Positions 7,334 to 18,376 are shown, counted from the first letter of the stretch. The stretch is DNA of 64,000 bases from Aurantimonas endophytica (GCF_014196845.1 NZ_JACIEM010000004.1:1-64000), one strand, 5' to 3'. Made by a program: numbers and translations. The notes: generated from the sequence alone by a model not told the origin.

Positions 7334-10300
7334 GTGGCTGCTGCCTTACTGACCTTCGAGACTGTTTCGGTCCAGTCCGCTCAGGATGGTGCCATCACGT
7401 TGGAGAATACTCCTGTGGACAAAGAGGTGACGACCGGCGAGATGGACCGGCGCAGATTGCTCGCGGCGCTGCGAACCTTCCGCCGCGGCGACTTCTCGGT
7501 TCGCTTATATGAGGATCACGAGGGGATTGACGGAGAGATCGCCCGGACCTTCAACGAGATCGTCGAGATCAACCAGGAAATAACAGGCGAGTTCGAGCGG
7601 CTCAGCCGGCTCGTCGGAAAGGACGGACGCATTGCCGAGCGTGGCAGCGTGCGTAACGCGGCCGGCGGATGGGAATCCAGTGTCCGGTCCGTAAACGAGC
7701 TGATCGAGGACATGGTGCAGCCTACGGCGGAAGTCGCCCGCGTCATCGGAGCGGTCGCCAAAGGCGATCTTTCGCAGTCAATGATGGTGGAGATCGACGG
7801 CCGTCCCCTGCGAGGAGAGTTCCTACGCATCGGCAAGATCGTCAACACGATGGTCGAGCAGCTCGCCTCCTTCACCTCGGAAGTGACGCGCGTTGCCCGC
7901 GAGGTTGGCACCGAAGGCAAGCTTGGCGGCCAGGCGCAGGTGGAGGGTGTCGCCGGCACCTGGAAGGACCTTACCGAAAACGTCAATGCGATGGCGACCA
8001 ACCTGACGGGACAGGTCCGCAACATCGCCGAAGTGACCACCGCGGTGGCGCTCGGCGATCTTTCCAAGAAGATCACCGTCGACGTGAAGGGTGAGATCCT
8101 GGAGCTGAAGAACACCATCAACACGATGGTGGACCAGCTGAACTCCTTCGCCTCCGAGGTGACCCGCGTTGCGCGCGAGGTCGGCACCGACGGCAAGCTC
8201 GGCGGCCAGGCGCAGGTGCAGGGCGTCGCCGGCACATGGAAGGACCTTACTGAAAACGTCAATGCGATGGCGACCAACCTGACGGGGCAGGTCCGCAACA
8301 TCGCCGAAGTGACCACTGCGGTGGCGCTCGGCGATCTTTCCAAGAAGATCACCGTCGACGTGAAGGGCGAAATCCTGGAGCTGAAGAACACCATCAACAC
8401 GATGGTGGACCAGCTGAACTCCTTCGCCTCCGAGGTGACCCGCGTTGCCCGCGAGGTCGGCACGGAAGGCAAGCTCGGCGGGCAGGCGCAGGTACAGGGC
8501 GTCGCCGGCACTTGGAAGGACCTCACCGAAAACGTCAATGCGATGGCGACCAACCTGACGGGGCAGGTCCGCAACATCGCCGAAGTGACCACTGCGGTGG
8601 CGCTCGGCGATCTTTCCAAGAAGATCACCGTCGACGTGAAGGGCGAAATCCTGGAGCTGAAGAACACCATCAACACGATGGTGGACCAGCTGAACTCCTT
8701 CGCCTCCGAGGTGACCCGCGTTGCCCGCGAGGTTGGCACCGAAGGCAAGCTTGGCGGCCAGGCGCAGGTGCAGGGTGTCGCCGGCACATGGAAGGACCTT
8801 ACCGAAAACGTCAACGCGATGGCGACCAACCTGACGGGGCAGGTCCGCAACATTGCCGAGGTGACCACCGCCGTGGCGCTCGGCGATCTCTCCAAGAAGA
8901 TCACCGTCGACGTGAAGGGCGAAATTCTCGAACTCAAGAACACCATCAACACGATGGTGGACCAGCTGAACTCCTTCGCCTCCGAGGTGACCCGCGTTGC
9001 GCGCGAGGTCGGCACCGAGGGCAAGCTCGGCGGCCAGGCGCAGGTGCAGGGCGTCGCCGGCACGTGGAAGGACCTCACTGACAACGTCAATTCCATGGCG
9101 GAGAACCTCACCGGCCAGGTCCGCAACATTGCCGAAGTGACCACGGCGGTGGCCCGTGGCGACCTGTCGAAGAAGATCACCGTCGACGTGAAGGGTGAGA
9201 TCCTGGAGCTAAAGGACACCATCAACACGATGGTGGACCAGCTGAACTCCTTCGCCTCCGAGGTGACGCGCGTCGCTCGCGAGGTTGGCACCGAGGGCAA
9301 GCTCGGGGGCCAGGCGCAGGTGCAGGGCGTCGCCGGCACCTGGAAGGACCTTACCGACAACGTCAACGCCATGGCCGCGAACCTGACAGGCCAGGTCCGC
9401 AACATTGCCGAAGTTACCACCGCGGTGGCGCTCGGCGATCTCTCCAAGAAGATCACCGTCGACGTGAAGGGTGAGATCCTGGAGCTGAAGGACACCATCA
9501 ACACGATGGTGGACCAGCTGAACTCCTTCGCCTCCGAGGTGACCCGCGTTGCGCGCGAGGTCGGCACCGACGGCAAGCTCGGCGGCCAGGCGCAGGTCCG
9601 GGGCGTTGCCGGCACATGGAAAGGCCTCACCGACAACGTCAATTCCATGGCGGAAAACCTCACTGGCCAGGTCCGTAACATTGCCGAAGTGACCACGGCG
9701 GTGGCCCGTGGCGACCTGTCGAAGAAGATCACCGTTGACGTTAAGGGCGAGATCCTGGAGCTGAAGGACACCATCAACACGATGGTGGACCAGCTGAACT
9801 CCTTCGCCTCCGAGGTGACCCGCGTTGCGCGCGAGGTCGGCACCGAGGGCAAGCTCGGCGGCCAGGCGCAGGTGCAGGGCGTCGCCGGCACGTGGAAGGA
9901 CCTCACTGACAACGTCAATCTGATGGCGACCAACCTGACCAATCAGGTGCGTGGCATTGCCGACGTCGTAACGGCCGTCGCAGAGGGCAACCTAAAGCGC
10001 AAACTTTCGGTGGACGCCAAGGGTGAGATCGCGACGCTCGCCGAGACGATCAACGGCATGATCGAGACCCTGGCAACTTTCGCCGACCAGGTGACCAACA
10101 TGGCGCGAGAGGTCGGCATCGAGGGCAAGCTCGGCGGTCAGGCTCGCGTCCCAGGCGCCGCGGGCCTTTGGCGCGACCTCACCGACAACGTCAATCAGCT
10201 CGCAGCCAACCTGACGAACCAGGTGAGATCCATCGCGGATGTCGCGACGGCCGTGACCAAGGGCGATCTCTCGCGTTCCATCGCGGTGGAAGCCTCGGGC

Positions 10301-12784
10301 GAAATGGCCGTTCTGAAGGACAACATCAACGAGATGATCCGGAACCTCAAGGATCAGACCCTCAAGAACGCCGAGCAGGACTGGCTGAAGACCAACTTGG
10401 CCCGTTTCTCGCGCATGCTGCAGGGAGAGCGCGACCTGAAGACGGTCTCGACCCTGATCATGTCGGAGCTGGCGCCGCTAGTGAATGCGCAGTACGGCGT
10501 CTTCTACGTGACCACCCGCGAGGAGGACGCGCTGCATCTGGAGCTTGCCGCAAGCTACGGCGCGGAGAATGTGGCAAACCTCAAGCACCACGTCGCGTTG
10601 CGCGAGGGCCTGATCGGGCAGAGCGCTGCCGACAAGCGGGCGATCCTCCTGGAGGACGTTCCGCCCAACTTCTTACAGATATCGTCGGGTCTCGGCCGAG
10701 CCGACCCCGCCAACGTCATCATCCTGCCCGCCCTGTTCGAGGACGAGGTGCGGGCTGTCATCGAGCTCGCCTCTTTCGGCGAATTCCGGGAATCCCACCA
10801 GTCTTTCCTCAATCAGCTGATGGAATCGGTCGGCATCGTCCTCAACACGATCGCCGCCACCATGCGCACCGAGGACCTGCTGAAACAGTCGCAGCTTCTG
10901 ACCGCCGAGCTGCAGGCGCGCCAGACCGAATTGACGACCAAGCAGGAAGAACTGCACGCCACGAACGAGGAGATGCAGGAGAAGGCCCAGCTTCTGGAGA
11001 ACGAGAAGAAGCAGGTGGAGGCCAAGAACATCGAGATCGAGATGGCCCGCCGCGCCCTCGAGGAGAAGGCCGAACAGCTTGCCTTGACCTCGCGCTACAA
11101 GTCCGAGTTCCTGGCGAACATGAGCCACGAGTTGAGGACGCCGCTGAACTCGCTGATGATCCTTTCCAAACTGCTCGCCAGCAACCAGCAGGGCAACCTC
11201 GATGCCAAGCAGATCGAGTTTGCCAAGACGATCCACTCCGCGGGTACCGATCTTCTCAGCCTGATCAACGACATCCTCGACCTCTCGAAGATCGAGTCCG
11301 GCACCGTCTCGATCGAAGTCGGCGACATCTCACTCGCCGAACTGGCGCAGCATATGGAAAGAACCTTCCGGCAGATCGCCGCCGACAAGAACATCGGCTT
11401 CACGATCTCGTTCGCCGACAATGTCCCGGAAACGATCAAGAGCGATGAGAAGCGGCTGCAGCAGATCGTCCTTAACCTCCTGTCGAACGCCTTCAAGTTC
11501 ACGGCCGCCGGTGAAGTGACGATTGATATCAAAGTTCCGGAAAACGGCTGGAACAGCGATCATGCTTCCCTCAACACAGCTGAGGGCGTTCTGTCGATCG
11601 CGGTAACCGACACCGGCATCGGCATCTCGAGCGACAAGCAGAAGCTGATCTTCGAGGCTTTCCAGCAGGCCGACGGCACGACCAGCCGCAAGTACGGGGG
11701 AACCGGCCTTGGCCTTTCGATCAGCCGCGAGATTGCCCGCCTTCTCGGCGGGGAACTCCACGTAAGGAGCAGGCCAGGCGAAGGGTCCACCTTCACGCTT
11801 TATATTCCCCTCCAGACTGTCGATACCGAGGCGGATGACGCCTCTCCGGAGCCCGGCCGGGACCTTGCTCCGCCCGCCGGAATCAGCTCTCCGCTCGCAG
11901 GCGCGCTGGAAGTCGCTGACGACCGCGGGACCATCTCGCAGGAGGATCGCGTTATCCTCATCGTCGAGGAGGACGTGGCACGCGCCAAGATGCTGTTGGA
12001 TCTGGCGCGGAAAGCGGGTTTGAAAGGTGTCGTTTCCATCAGCGGGGCAGAGACTCTGGCGCTGGCACGAAAGCTGCAGCCCGACGGGCTGGCGGTGGAC
12101 ATAGAGCTTTCCGACATGAACGGCTCGGTGCTCCTCGATCTCCTGCGGCACGATACGCGAATTCGCCATTTGCCCATCCACGTTTTCTCCGGGACGTCGG
12201 AGGGGCTATGGGAGGCCGACGAGGTAGGCCGGGCCCCGATGGATATGGATCGCCTACATCAGAAGTTTCTGGAGATTGGCCTAGGGACCCGCAACGACGG
12301 GGAAGTCGAGCAGCACGAAAAACTCAACACGGACGCAGTCGATACGGCGATGCTGTCGGATGCCAAAGTGCTTATTGTCGACGACGACATACGCAACATC
12401 TACTCGCTGACCAGTGCACTGGAGACCTACGGAATTCATGTGCTCCATGCCGAGCGCGCCCGCGAAGGGCTGTCGATTCTCGAGGAGACCCCTGACATTG
12501 ACGTCGCACTGATCGATATCATGATGCCGGAAATGGACGGTTACGAGCTCATCCGCGCGATCCGGAAGTACCCGCAGCACAAGCATTTGCCGCTGATCTC
12601 AGTGACCGCCAAAGCCATGCGCGGCGACCGCTCGAAGTGTCTGGAGGCGGGGGCTTCGGACTACGTTTCCAAGCCTGTCGACATCGAGCTTCTCCTGGCG
12701 CTGATGCGGGTCTGGGTCGCAAGGTCGCAATCCCGTCTGCGGCCGTATTCAAGCAGCGGCCAGCCGGCTGCGGTGGCGGAGTGA
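7334..12784 (+). CDS. Giant soluble hybrid histidine kinase with nine tandem HAMP units, GAF, HisKA, HATPase and two REC domains
   Basis: The GTG start at 7334 follows GGGGAAGCAGCG; ATG 7442 is an alternative. No signal peptide or membrane segment is visible, so the protein is cytoplasmic. Domain order: divergent HAMP-like region (residues about 40-186), nine 92-residue HAMP units (187-1014), GAF (about 1025-1170), coiled coil, HisKA with phospho-His 1265 in [10 protein letters not shown], and HATPase with DTGIGIS and GTGLGLS. A degenerate REC (Asp 1589) and a full REC (Asp 1728 in [11 protein letters not shown]) follow. The HAMP array recalls fungal group III (Nik1/Os-1) kinases and their bacterial relatives. 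The next gene starts two bases after the stop, so the two kinases are co-transcribed. The signal is unknown; osmotic or physical stress is a guess by analogy. Confidence 0.9.
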   Translation: MAAALLTFETVSVQSAQDGAITLENTPVDKEVTTGEMDRRRLLAALRTFRRGDFSVRLYEDHEGIDGEIARTFNEIVEINQEITGEFERLSRLVGKDGRIAERGSVRNAAGGWESSVRSVNELIEDMVQPTAEVARVIGAVAKGDLSQSMMVEIDGRPLRGEFLRIGKIVNTMVEQLASFTSEVTRVAREVGTEGKLGGQAQVEGVAGTWKDLTENVNAMATNLTGQVRNIAEVTTAVALGDLSKKITVDVKGEILELKNTINTMVDQLNSFASEVTRVAREVGTDGKLGGQAQVQGVAGTWKDLTENVNAMATNLTGQVRNIAEVTTAVALGDLSKKITVDVKGEILELKNTINTMVDQLNSFASEVTRVAREVGTEGKLGGQAQVQGVAGTWKDLTENVNAMATNLTGQVRNIAEVTTAVALGDLSKKITVDVKGEILELKNTINTMVDQLNSFASEVTRVAREVGTEGKLGGQAQVQGVAGTWKDLTENVNAMATNLTGQVRNIAEVTTAVALGDLSKKITVDVKGEILELKNTINTMVDQLNSFASEVTRVAREVGTEGKLGGQAQVQGVAGTWKDLTDNVNSMAENLTGQVRNIAEVTTAVARGDLSKKITVDVKGEILELKDTINTMVDQLNSFASEVTRVAREVGTEGKLGGQAQVQGVAGTWKDLTDNVNAMAANLTGQVRNIAEVTTAVALGDLSKKITVDVKGEILELKDTINTMVDQLNSFASEVTRVAREVGTDGKLGGQAQVRGVAGTWKGLTDNVNSMAENLTGQVRNIAEVTTAVARGDLSKKITVDVKGEILELKDTINTMVDQLNSFASEVTRVAREVGTEGKLGGQAQVQGVAGTWKDLTDNVNLMATNLTNQVRGIADVVTAVAEGNLKRKLSVDAKGEIATLAETINGMIETLATFADQVTNMAREVGIEGKLGGQARVPGAAGLWRDLTDNVNQLAANLTNQVRSIADVATAVTKGDLSRSIAVEASGEMAVLKDNINEMIRNLKDQTLKNAEQDWLKTNLARFSRMLQGERDLKTVSTLIMSELAPLVNAQYGVFYVTTREEDALHLELAASYGAENVANLKHHVALREGLIGQSAADKRAILLEDVPPNFLQISSGLGRADPANVIILPALFEDEVRAVIELASFGEFRESHQSFLNQLMESVGIVLNTIAATMRTEDLLKQSQLLTAELQARQTELTTKQEELHATNEEMQEKAQLLENEKKQVEAKNIEIEMARRALEEKAEQLALTSRYKSEFLANMSHELRTPLNSLMILSKLLASNQQGNLDAKQIEFAKTIHSAGTDLLSLINDILDLSKIESGTVSIEVGDISLAELAQHMERTFRQIAADKNIGFTISFADNVPETIKSDEKRLQQIVLNLLSNAFKFTAAGEVTIDIKVPENGWNSDHASLNTAEGVLSIAVTDTGIGISSDKQKLIFEAFQQADGTTSRKYGGTGLGLSISREIARLLGGELHVRSRPGEGSTFTLYIPLQTVDTEADDASPEPGRDLAPPAGISSPLAGALEVADDRGTISQEDRVILIVEEDVARAKMLLDLARKAGLKGVVSISGAETLALARKLQPDGLAVDIELSDMNGSVLLDLLRHDTRIRHLPIHVFSGTSEGLWEADEVGRAPMDMDRLHQKFLEIGLGTRNDGEVEQHEKLNTDAVDTAMLSDAKVLIVDDDIRNIYSLTSALETYGIHVLHAERAREGLSILEETPDIDVALIDIMMPEMDGYELIRAIRKYPQHKHLPLISVTAKAMRGDRSKCLEAGASDYVSKPVDIELLLALMRVWVARSQSRLRPYSSSGQPAAVAE
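7892..10375 (+). repeat. Nine tandem 276-bp repeats encoding HAMP units
   Basis: Units begin at 7892, 8168, 8444, 8720, 8996, 9272, 9548, 9824 and 10100, each with (V/M)AREVG(T/I)(E/D)GKLGGQA. Units 1 to 7 are near-identical at both protein and nucleotide level, differing mainly as [10 protein letters not shown] versus [10 protein letters not shown] and ALGDLS versus ARGDLS. Unit 8 diverges in its second half and unit 9 throughout. The exact 276-base period and long identical blocks imply recent expansion or gene conversion, and suggest that copy number can vary between strains. Confidence 0.95.
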
Positions 12785-12786
12785 CA

Positions 12787-14880
12787 ATGCCAGTGAACTT
12801 CATGCCGGACGACGTTCCCGATTGGAAGGCGAAGCCCGCCGGCGGTCTGGCGGCCGAGCAGCTTGTCCCATTCGGAGATTACCGTCCGAAGGTGCTGGCC
12901 GTCGACGACGATCCGCGAAATCTGCTGGCTATCGAAGTCGTGCTGGAATCCGTCGCCGATGTCGTAACGGCGCGGTCGGGAGAGGAGGCGCTGCGGCTGC
13001 TCCTGAAGGAAGAGTTTGCCGTCATCCTGCTCGACGTGTTCATGCCCGGCCTCGACGGCTACGAGACGGCCCGTCTTCTGCGCCAGCGCAAGCAGTCCAA
13101 GCGCATCCCGATCATCTTTTTGACCGCGATTAACAAGGAAGACGCGCATATGCTTCGCGGCTACGACATGGGCGCGGTCGACTACGTCTTCAAACCCTTC
13201 GAGCCAACGATCCTGAAGTCAAAGGTCGCGGTCTTCGTCGACCTGTTCAACAAGACCCGCGAGATACGCGAGAAGGCAGACCTCGAGCAGCGCCTTCTAG
13301 AGCAAAACCTCAAGGCGAATGCCGAAAAGCTGCAGGTCGAGCAGGCGCTACGCCAGTCCGAGGAGCGTCAGGCGCTCATCCTGCGTTCCCTGCCGCTGGC
13401 CGTGTACGTTTCAGAGCGGCTGGTGGCAGGCGCTTCTCCGCATTTCATCGGTGGTGATCTCAAGAACCTGACCGGTTTTGACAGCACCGCGTTCGATGCC
13501 GATCCGAACTTGTGGACGAGCCGAGTCCATCCGGACGACAAGCCTTCTCTCGGAAATCTGGCGGGCACTCTCGACGCGAGCGGCGCGGCGGTGGCCCAGT
13601 ACCGGTGGCAGTGCGCCGACGGCTCCTACAAGCATTTCCTGAACCACATCATCCTCCTGAAGGATGCCGAGGGCGTTGCGACCACGGTCGCGGGAACGGT
13701 CCTTGATGTGACGGACCGGCGCGAGCTCGAGGACCAGCTGATTCAGGCGCAGAAGATGGACGCGATTGGCAAGCTTACCGGCGGTATCGCGCACGACTTC
13801 AACAACCTGCTTGCATCCATCCTGGGCGGGCTGAAGCTGATAGAGCGGCGCATGCAGCCGACTGAGGAGGTTCAGAACATCATCAATCTAACTCGGCACG
13901 CCGCCGAACAGGGCGCTGGGCTGATCAGCCGCATGCTGACATTCTCTCGGCGCCAGCAGCTCGACCCGGACGTCTTGCATCTTTCGGACTTGGCGGCGAA
14001 CATTAATGGGCTTTTAGGGCCGGCCTTGGGCGGCTTGATCCGGATGAATTGGCGGGTCGAAGACGACATTTGGCCTGCCTTCGTCGACTCGCGTCAACTC
14101 GAACTGGCGCTGATGAACTTAATCATCAATGCCCGCGATGCGATGCCCGACGGAGGCACGATAACCGTCCGTGGGGAGAACCAGACACTTTCCATCGACA
14201 ACTCTGCCAACCTTCCGGCGGGCGACTACGTGGTCATGGTTGTCGAGGACACAGGCTGTGGCATTCCGGCGGACATTATCGAGCGGGTGATCGAGCCATT
14301 TTTCACGACGAAGGACGTGGGCAAGGGAACTGGCCTGGGGCTCTCCACCGTCTACGGTTTCGCCAGACAATCGGGCGGGACGCTGAAGATAGCGAGCTGC
14401 CTCGATCGCGGCACGCAGATCGGGCTCTGGCTGCCGCGGTCTGATCTCAAGGGGAGGCAGGAGCGCGGTCCGCGTCTTCCGGCCGTGCCGAAGGCGCCGA
14501 CCATCCATGGTACTGCCGTGATTCTTCTCGTCGACGATTCGAGCAGCCTGCTGGCGACCACAGCAGCGCTGCTTCGCGACAGCGAGTTCCAAGTTGTTTG
14601 CGCTGGTGGGGGTGCCGAGGCGCTGGCGATCCTTGAAAAGGATCCCGACCGCTTCGACCTGATCATCACCGACTTTGCCATGCCGATCGTCTCGGGCGTC
14701 GAAGTCGTCCGCTTCGCTCGCAACCTGCGGTCCGATTGGCCTGCGATCATCATCACAGGATACGGGGACCTGACCGCGTTGGGAGCCCGGCCGACAGGCG
14801 TGCCGGTCCTCAGTAAGCCGTTTACCGAGGAAGAGCTCTTGGGCGCCATCCGGTCAGTCACTTCCAGCCGAATACCCTGA
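12787..14880 (+). CDS. REC-PAS-histidine kinase-REC hybrid protein
   Basis: ATG 12787 lies two bases after the stop of the HAMP-repeat kinase; upstream extension would run inside that gene. In the 697 residues I see an N-terminal REC domain (about 35-150; Asp83 in LLDVFMPGLDG), a short coiled coil, and a PAS domain (about 200-320). A HisKA-type dimerisation helix follows with phospho-His 336 in GGIAHDFNNLL. Next come an HATPase domain (NARDAMPDGG, EDTGCGIP, GTGLGLSTVYG) and a C-terminal REC (Asp629 in IITDFAMP). The N-terminal REC suggests it receives phosphoryl groups or conformational input from the upstream kinase. No DNA-binding output domain is present, so the final regulator lies elsewhere. 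Confidence 0.9.
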   Translation: MPVNFMPDDVPDWKAKPAGGLAAEQLVPFGDYRPKVLAVDDDPRNLLAIEVVLESVADVVTARSGEEALRLLLKEEFAVILLDVFMPGLDGYETARLLRQRKQSKRIPIIFLTAINKEDAHMLRGYDMGAVDYVFKPFEPTILKSKVAVFVDLFNKTREIREKADLEQRLLEQNLKANAEKLQVEQALRQSEERQALILRSLPLAVYVSERLVAGASPHFIGGDLKNLTGFDSTAFDADPNLWTSRVHPDDKPSLGNLAGTLDASGAAVAQYRWQCADGSYKHFLNHIILLKDAEGVATTVAGTVLDVTDRRELEDQLIQAQKMDAIGKLTGGIAHDFNNLLASILGGLKLIERRMQPTEEVQNIINLTRHAAEQGAGLISRMLTFSRRQQLDPDVLHLSDLAANINGLLGPALGGLIRMNWRVEDDIWPAFVDSRQLELALMNLIINARDAMPDGGTITVRGENQTLSIDNSANLPAGDYVVMVVEDTGCGIPADIIERVIEPFFTTKDVGKGTGLGLSTVYGFARQSGGTLKIASCLDRGTQIGLWLPRSDLKGRQERGPRLPAVPKAPTIHGTAVILLVDDSSSLLATTAALLRDSEFQVVCAGGGAEALAILEKDPDRFDLIITDFAMPIVSGVEVVRFARNLRSDWPAIIITGYGDLTALGARPTGVPVLSKPFTEEELLGAIRSVTSSRIP

Positions 14881-15251
14881 AGCGGGAAATGGCTGAGCTC
14901 GACGCGCTCGGATCAAATGCGGCACGTGGCGGGAGCCGTCTCGATTCGTCAAGGCGGCGGTAGGCTCCAGACGCAAGCATTTTCAACGCGCTCCGCCAAT
15001 AGCCGGAGATAGCCTGTCAAATGTTATTGAACGATCGCCGCAATGAATAAGCCGTGGCAGGTTTTCCTGTGCGCTGCCGAGATTCCCGGGGATGCCGAGG
15101 CCTGCCGATGAGGCGCGCATCGTGATGCAGCAGAACTGGTTCGGGACTGCATCGCCCGATCGCGGGCAGTTGTGACAGCCGGCGGATACGACGACGCTCA
15201 CGCCGCCCATCAAGGGCGACGCGAGCTTCGTCTGAAGAGGGTCCAGAAGAC
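14881..15251. other. Intergenic region without a supportable gene
   Basis: These 371 bases lie between the kinase pair and the interrupted DUF1236 gene. Several overlapping frames exist on the minus strand, but none shows a recognisable motif or a plausible start, so I read them as chance frames or decayed DNA. No clear T-rich terminator hairpin was found. Confidence 0.4.
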
Positions 15252-15700
15252 CTAACGGACGACGTAGACGACCTGACGGTTGCTCGGATCGACGAGGACC
15301 GGCTGCCCATTGACGTAGACGTAGCTGTATTCGTAATCCGGAATGGCCTGAAGCTCGACCGCCTCCGGAAGCTGCGCGCCGACAACGGCCTCGCCGTCGA
15401 GATAGACCGTCTCGACCGGGTTGGAGCGGACATACTCGACGCGCTCGTCCGGCGGGTTCAGAGCCGCACCGGCCACCAGGCCCGCCGCGCCGCCGACGGC
15501 AGCGCCGATCGGCCCGCCAACGACGGCGCCGATAACTGCACCCGTCGCTGCGCCACCCACTTCACCGGCGCCGCCGCTATCCTCGTAGGTAACGACCGGA
15601 TACTCGGTGCGGCGTTCGGTAACAACGACGGTCTCCCGCCAATGTCGGCGGTCAGATACTGGCTGTAGGCCCAGCCCGCCGTGCCGTCGACGGTGACGCC
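15252..15700 (-). pseudogene. 5'-truncated, frameshifted DUF1236 / glycine-zipper protein gene
   Basis: The C-terminal part is well preserved. It has a glycine-zipper hydrophobic stretch (GGAATGAVIGAVVGGPIGAA), then DUF1236 motifs ending in YVYVNGQPVLVDP and QVVYVV. Upstream, the SH3-like piece VTVDGTAGWAYSQYLTA lies in a different frame, with the break at about 15634-15642. Beyond 15700 the gene stops and serine-recombinase sequence begins on the other strand. The signal peptide and N-terminal half are lost. Intact relatives are envelope proteins common in rhizobia. The gene was probably disrupted by the recombinase-bearing element. Confidence 0.75.
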
Positions 15701-16622
15701 GTGCTTTTGTCGTTCGCCCAGTTTCGAGCGCGAGGTGATCGGCGAGCGCATCCGCGACAAGGTGGCGGCGTCGCGCAAGCGCGGGATGTGGATGGGAGGC
15801 CACCCGCCGCTCGGCTACGACGTAAAGGACCGCAAGCTCGTCATTAACGCCTCGGAAGCGGCGCTGGTGCGGAGGATCTTCGACCGATTTATCGCGATCG
15901 GATCGGCGACGACGCTGGCGAACCAGTTGCGCCAGCAGGGGGTGCGTACCAAGCGCGGCCGACTGATCGATAAGGGCGACATCTACAAGCTGATCAACAA
16001 CCGCGTCTATGTCGGTGAAGCGGTGCACAAGGGTACGGCCTATCCGGGCGAGCACGAGGCAATCGTCGGCCGAGCCCAGTTCGATAAGGTGCAGGCGATC
16101 CTTGCCGGCAACGCCCGCAGCCGTGCCACACGCACCCGAGCGCAGACACCGGCGCTCCTCAAGGGCCTGATCTTCGGTCCCACCGGGGCGGCGATGTCGC
16201 CGACGCACACGAGACGGCGGGGCCGGCTCTACCGCTACTATGTCAGCCAGTCGGTCCTGAAGGAGAGCAGGGCGGCCACCTGTCCGCTCCGCCGCATTCC
16301 GGCGGGGGAGATCGAGGCGGCGGTCATCGCACAGGTGCGGGGGCTGCTGGTGACGCCGGAGGTGGTGATCGGGGCGTGGCGCGCCGCGCGCAGCGAGATC
16401 GAAGACCTCTCGGAGGAGGATGTCCGCCAGCCGCTGGCACGTCTTGAGCCGCTCTGGGATGAGCTCTTCCCGGCCGAGCAGGCGCGGATCATCCAGCTCT
16501 TGGTCGAGAGGGTGGATGTCGGCCTTGAAGGCGCCGATATCCGCCTGCGGGTGGAGGGACTAGCGAGTATCGCGAAGGACCCAGCAGCGATCGGCGATCC
16601 AGACAGGAGAGCTGCGGCATGA
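15701..16622 (+). pseudogene. Large serine recombinase lacking its catalytic domain
   Basis: The sequence begins with the motif usually found at the end of the resolvase catalytic domain (VLLSFAQFEREVIGERIRDK). The first seven residues lie in a different frame because of one extra T at 15722-15724. The Recombinase and zinc-ribbon-like DNA-binding parts follow (PPLGYDV, LINNRVYVGEAVHKG, IEAAVIAQVRGLL). The N-terminal domain of about 150 residues with the catalytic serine is absent, so it cannot catalyse recombination. It overlaps the next gene by four bases, as intact copies of this pair typically do. Confidence 0.8.
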
Positions 16623-17011
16623 GCAGCGTCGAGCATAAGACCATCACCATTCGCCCTTTGGCGATCCGCAAGCGAGGCGGTCGCAAGCTGGTCATCGCGC
16701 CGACCGGGGAGGTCGAGCTTCCTACCAGCCGCACCAGGATCGACAACAGCATGATCAAGGCGATTGCCCGAGGTCACCGCTGGAAAGGCCTGCTGGAAGC
16801 CGGCACGTTCGCCTCGATGGCCGAGCTTGCTGCGGCCGAGAAGATCAACCCGTCCTACCTCAGCCGCATCCTGCGGCTGACGTTGCTGTCGCCGAAACTG
16901 ACACAGGCCATTCTCGACGGACGTCAGCCGGCTGCCGTGACCCTCGACCGACTGATGCGCCCGTTTCCTCTGGAGTGGGACAGGCAGGAGAGGGTGTTTG
17001 GGTGCACGTGA
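16619..17011 (+). CDS. Recombinase-associated DNA-binding companion protein
   Basis: The 130-residue protein starts at ATG 16619, overlapping the recombinase stop (ATGA). Its centre (residues about 45-100) has a helix-turn-helix character: MIKAIARGHRWKGLLEAG, then ASMAELAAAEKINPSYLSRI. It ends with a stretch on 'RPFPLEWDRQE'. Proteins of this form follow large serine recombinases in many alphaproteobacterial elements. It looks intact although the recombinase is broken, so it may still bind DNA. Its exact role in recombination is not established. Confidence 0.75.
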   Translation: MSSVEHKTITIRPLAIRKRGGRKLVIAPTGEVELPTSRTRIDNSMIKAIARGHRWKGLLEAGTFASMAELAAAEKINPSYLSRILRLTLLSPKLTQAILDGRQPAAVTLDRLMRPFPLEWDRQERVFGCT

Positions 17012-17107
17012 GCGAGTGTTGGCTTCGCTCGTCACCACAGTGCCAGCGACCTAACCAGCAACAGTGCCGCCACTGCATCGCAGATCTGAGCAATGCCTAG
17101 CCTACGT

Positions 17108-18376
17108 TCACGGGGCTGGCTCTTCGGATCTCAGGGAATTTTCTCTCTTCCCTTCTGCGGTCGCCAATGTGAAGCCAGCGACATATCCGAGACCAAGGCC
17201 GCCGAGCACGAACGCGACTGCTGGTGAACTCGCGGTCACGTCATAGATGATTCCACCGGCCACTGGCCCCGCTGCCATGCCTAGCCCCGACGCGAGCCTT
17301 CCGTAGGCAAGGTTTTTCGCGAAGCGGGCAGGTGCCGCAAACTGGCGCAACGCCACGGCCAAAAGGACTTGCTGTCCGCCAAAGCCGATTGCCAGCCCAG
17401 CCGGATAAAGCGCCGTACCGGTTACGCTCCAACCGGAGAGCAGGAGTGACAGGCCAATGAAGGTAACAAGGACCGCCGCCGCAGCAACGGCAAGCACCCG
17501 GCTCACCCCGATTACATCACAGAGCCAGCCGCTTATCAGACGCCAGGCGAACACCGCGCCCCCCGACAACGCGACGATCCAGACGGCGCGCGCCGGTTCG
17601 ATACCTTGGGAATCGAAAAGCGCGACTTGCTGCGTCAGCAGACCGTGATACGCCGCCGAACCGCAGAAGTAACTTGCGCACATCCAGAGAATAGCCCGTG
17701 ACGGCGTACCGAAGTCGGTCCCTCGCTCCATCGCGGGCAGAGGACGCGGCGATCTTCGGATCGCATCAAAGATCACCAAGTGTAGTGCGACGACGACCAC
17801 GAGCGTGAGGACTGCAAGAAGGGCATAGGCGGCCCGCCAGCCTTGGACATCAATGATGAACTGTAAGAGCGGGAGGCCCAGCAGCGTGGCGAGCCCCGAT
17901 CCGGCGTCGGCGATCGACATGGCGGTGGCAAGTCGGTGTCGCACTCGTCGCGCCAGCAGGGCGAAGACGACAAATGAGCTGACGCATTGGGCGCCGATGC
18001 CGCCTGCAAGTCCGAATATCAACCAGTAGGCGGCAAGCCCTCCAACCCAGGCTGCGGTCAGCACCAGCGCGCCGCCTAGCAGGATAGCCAACAGCGCGAG
18101 CAGGTGCCGGCTGTTCGTGCGCGCCATGGCCGCCGCAATGGCAGGGGCCGAGAGCGCGTTCGCCAGTGCAAAGGTGGCGAAGACACCCGAGATCTCTCCG
18201 CGCGACCAGCCAAACTCACGCTGCAAGGCGACGAGGAAGAGCCCAAAGGATCCCCAGATCAGTCCGGAGACCCCCATCAGCACGAAACCCGCGCCGATCT
18301 GGATCCGGACCGCGCGCCGAATCCTTCGCCGGCGCGCGCCTCGCGTGTCCACTGCCTCAGGTCGGAAGAGCGTCAA
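17108..18376 (-). CDS. MFS transporter, monocarboxylate-type
   Basis: The 422 residues contain twelve hydrophobic segments with short basic loops and a larger central cytoplasmic loop near residue 215. The first repeat has FGLFLVALQREFGWSRGEISG, a pattern typical of the oxalate/formate and monocarboxylate branch of the major facilitator superfamily. The apparent start is TTG at 18376, overlapping the stop of the enolase-family gene (TTGA), so translation is probably coupled. As last gene of the catabolic operon it likely moves an acid related to the pathway substrate or product. Its direction cannot be read from sequence. Confidence 0.8.
   Translation of the reverse strand: MTLFRPEAVDTRGARRRRIRRAVRIQIGAGFVLMGVSGLIWGSFGLFLVALQREFGWSRGEISGVFATFALANALSAPAIAAAMARTNSRHLLALLAILLGGALVLTAAWVGGLAAYWLIFGLAGGIGAQCVSSFVVFALLARRVRHRLATAMSIADAGSGLATLLGLPLLQFIIDVQGWRAAYALLAVLTLVVVVALHLVIFDAIRRSPRPLPAMERGTDFGTPSRAILWMCASYFCGSAAYHGLLTQQVALFDSQGIEPARAVWIVALSGGAVFAWRLISGWLCDVIGVSRVLAVAAAAVLVTFIGLSLLLSGWSVTGTALYPAGLAIGFGGQQVLLAVALRQFAAPARFAKNLAYGRLASGLGMAAGPVAGGIIYDVTASSPAVAFVLGGLGLGYVAGFTLATAEGKRENSLRSEEPAP

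Noticed and set aside
7516-9942. An 808-codon open frame on the minus strand opposite the HAMP repeats
   Set aside because: It is the antisense shadow of the 276-base repeats: its sequence is periodic with the same unit and is Ser/Pro/Arg/Val-rich with no domain.
15252-16208. A 318-codon minus-strand frame joining the DUF1236 fragment to sequence opposite the recombinase
   Set aside because: Only the C-terminal part (left of about 15,650) is DUF1236-like. The N-terminal part is antisense to the recombinase and is not protein-like.
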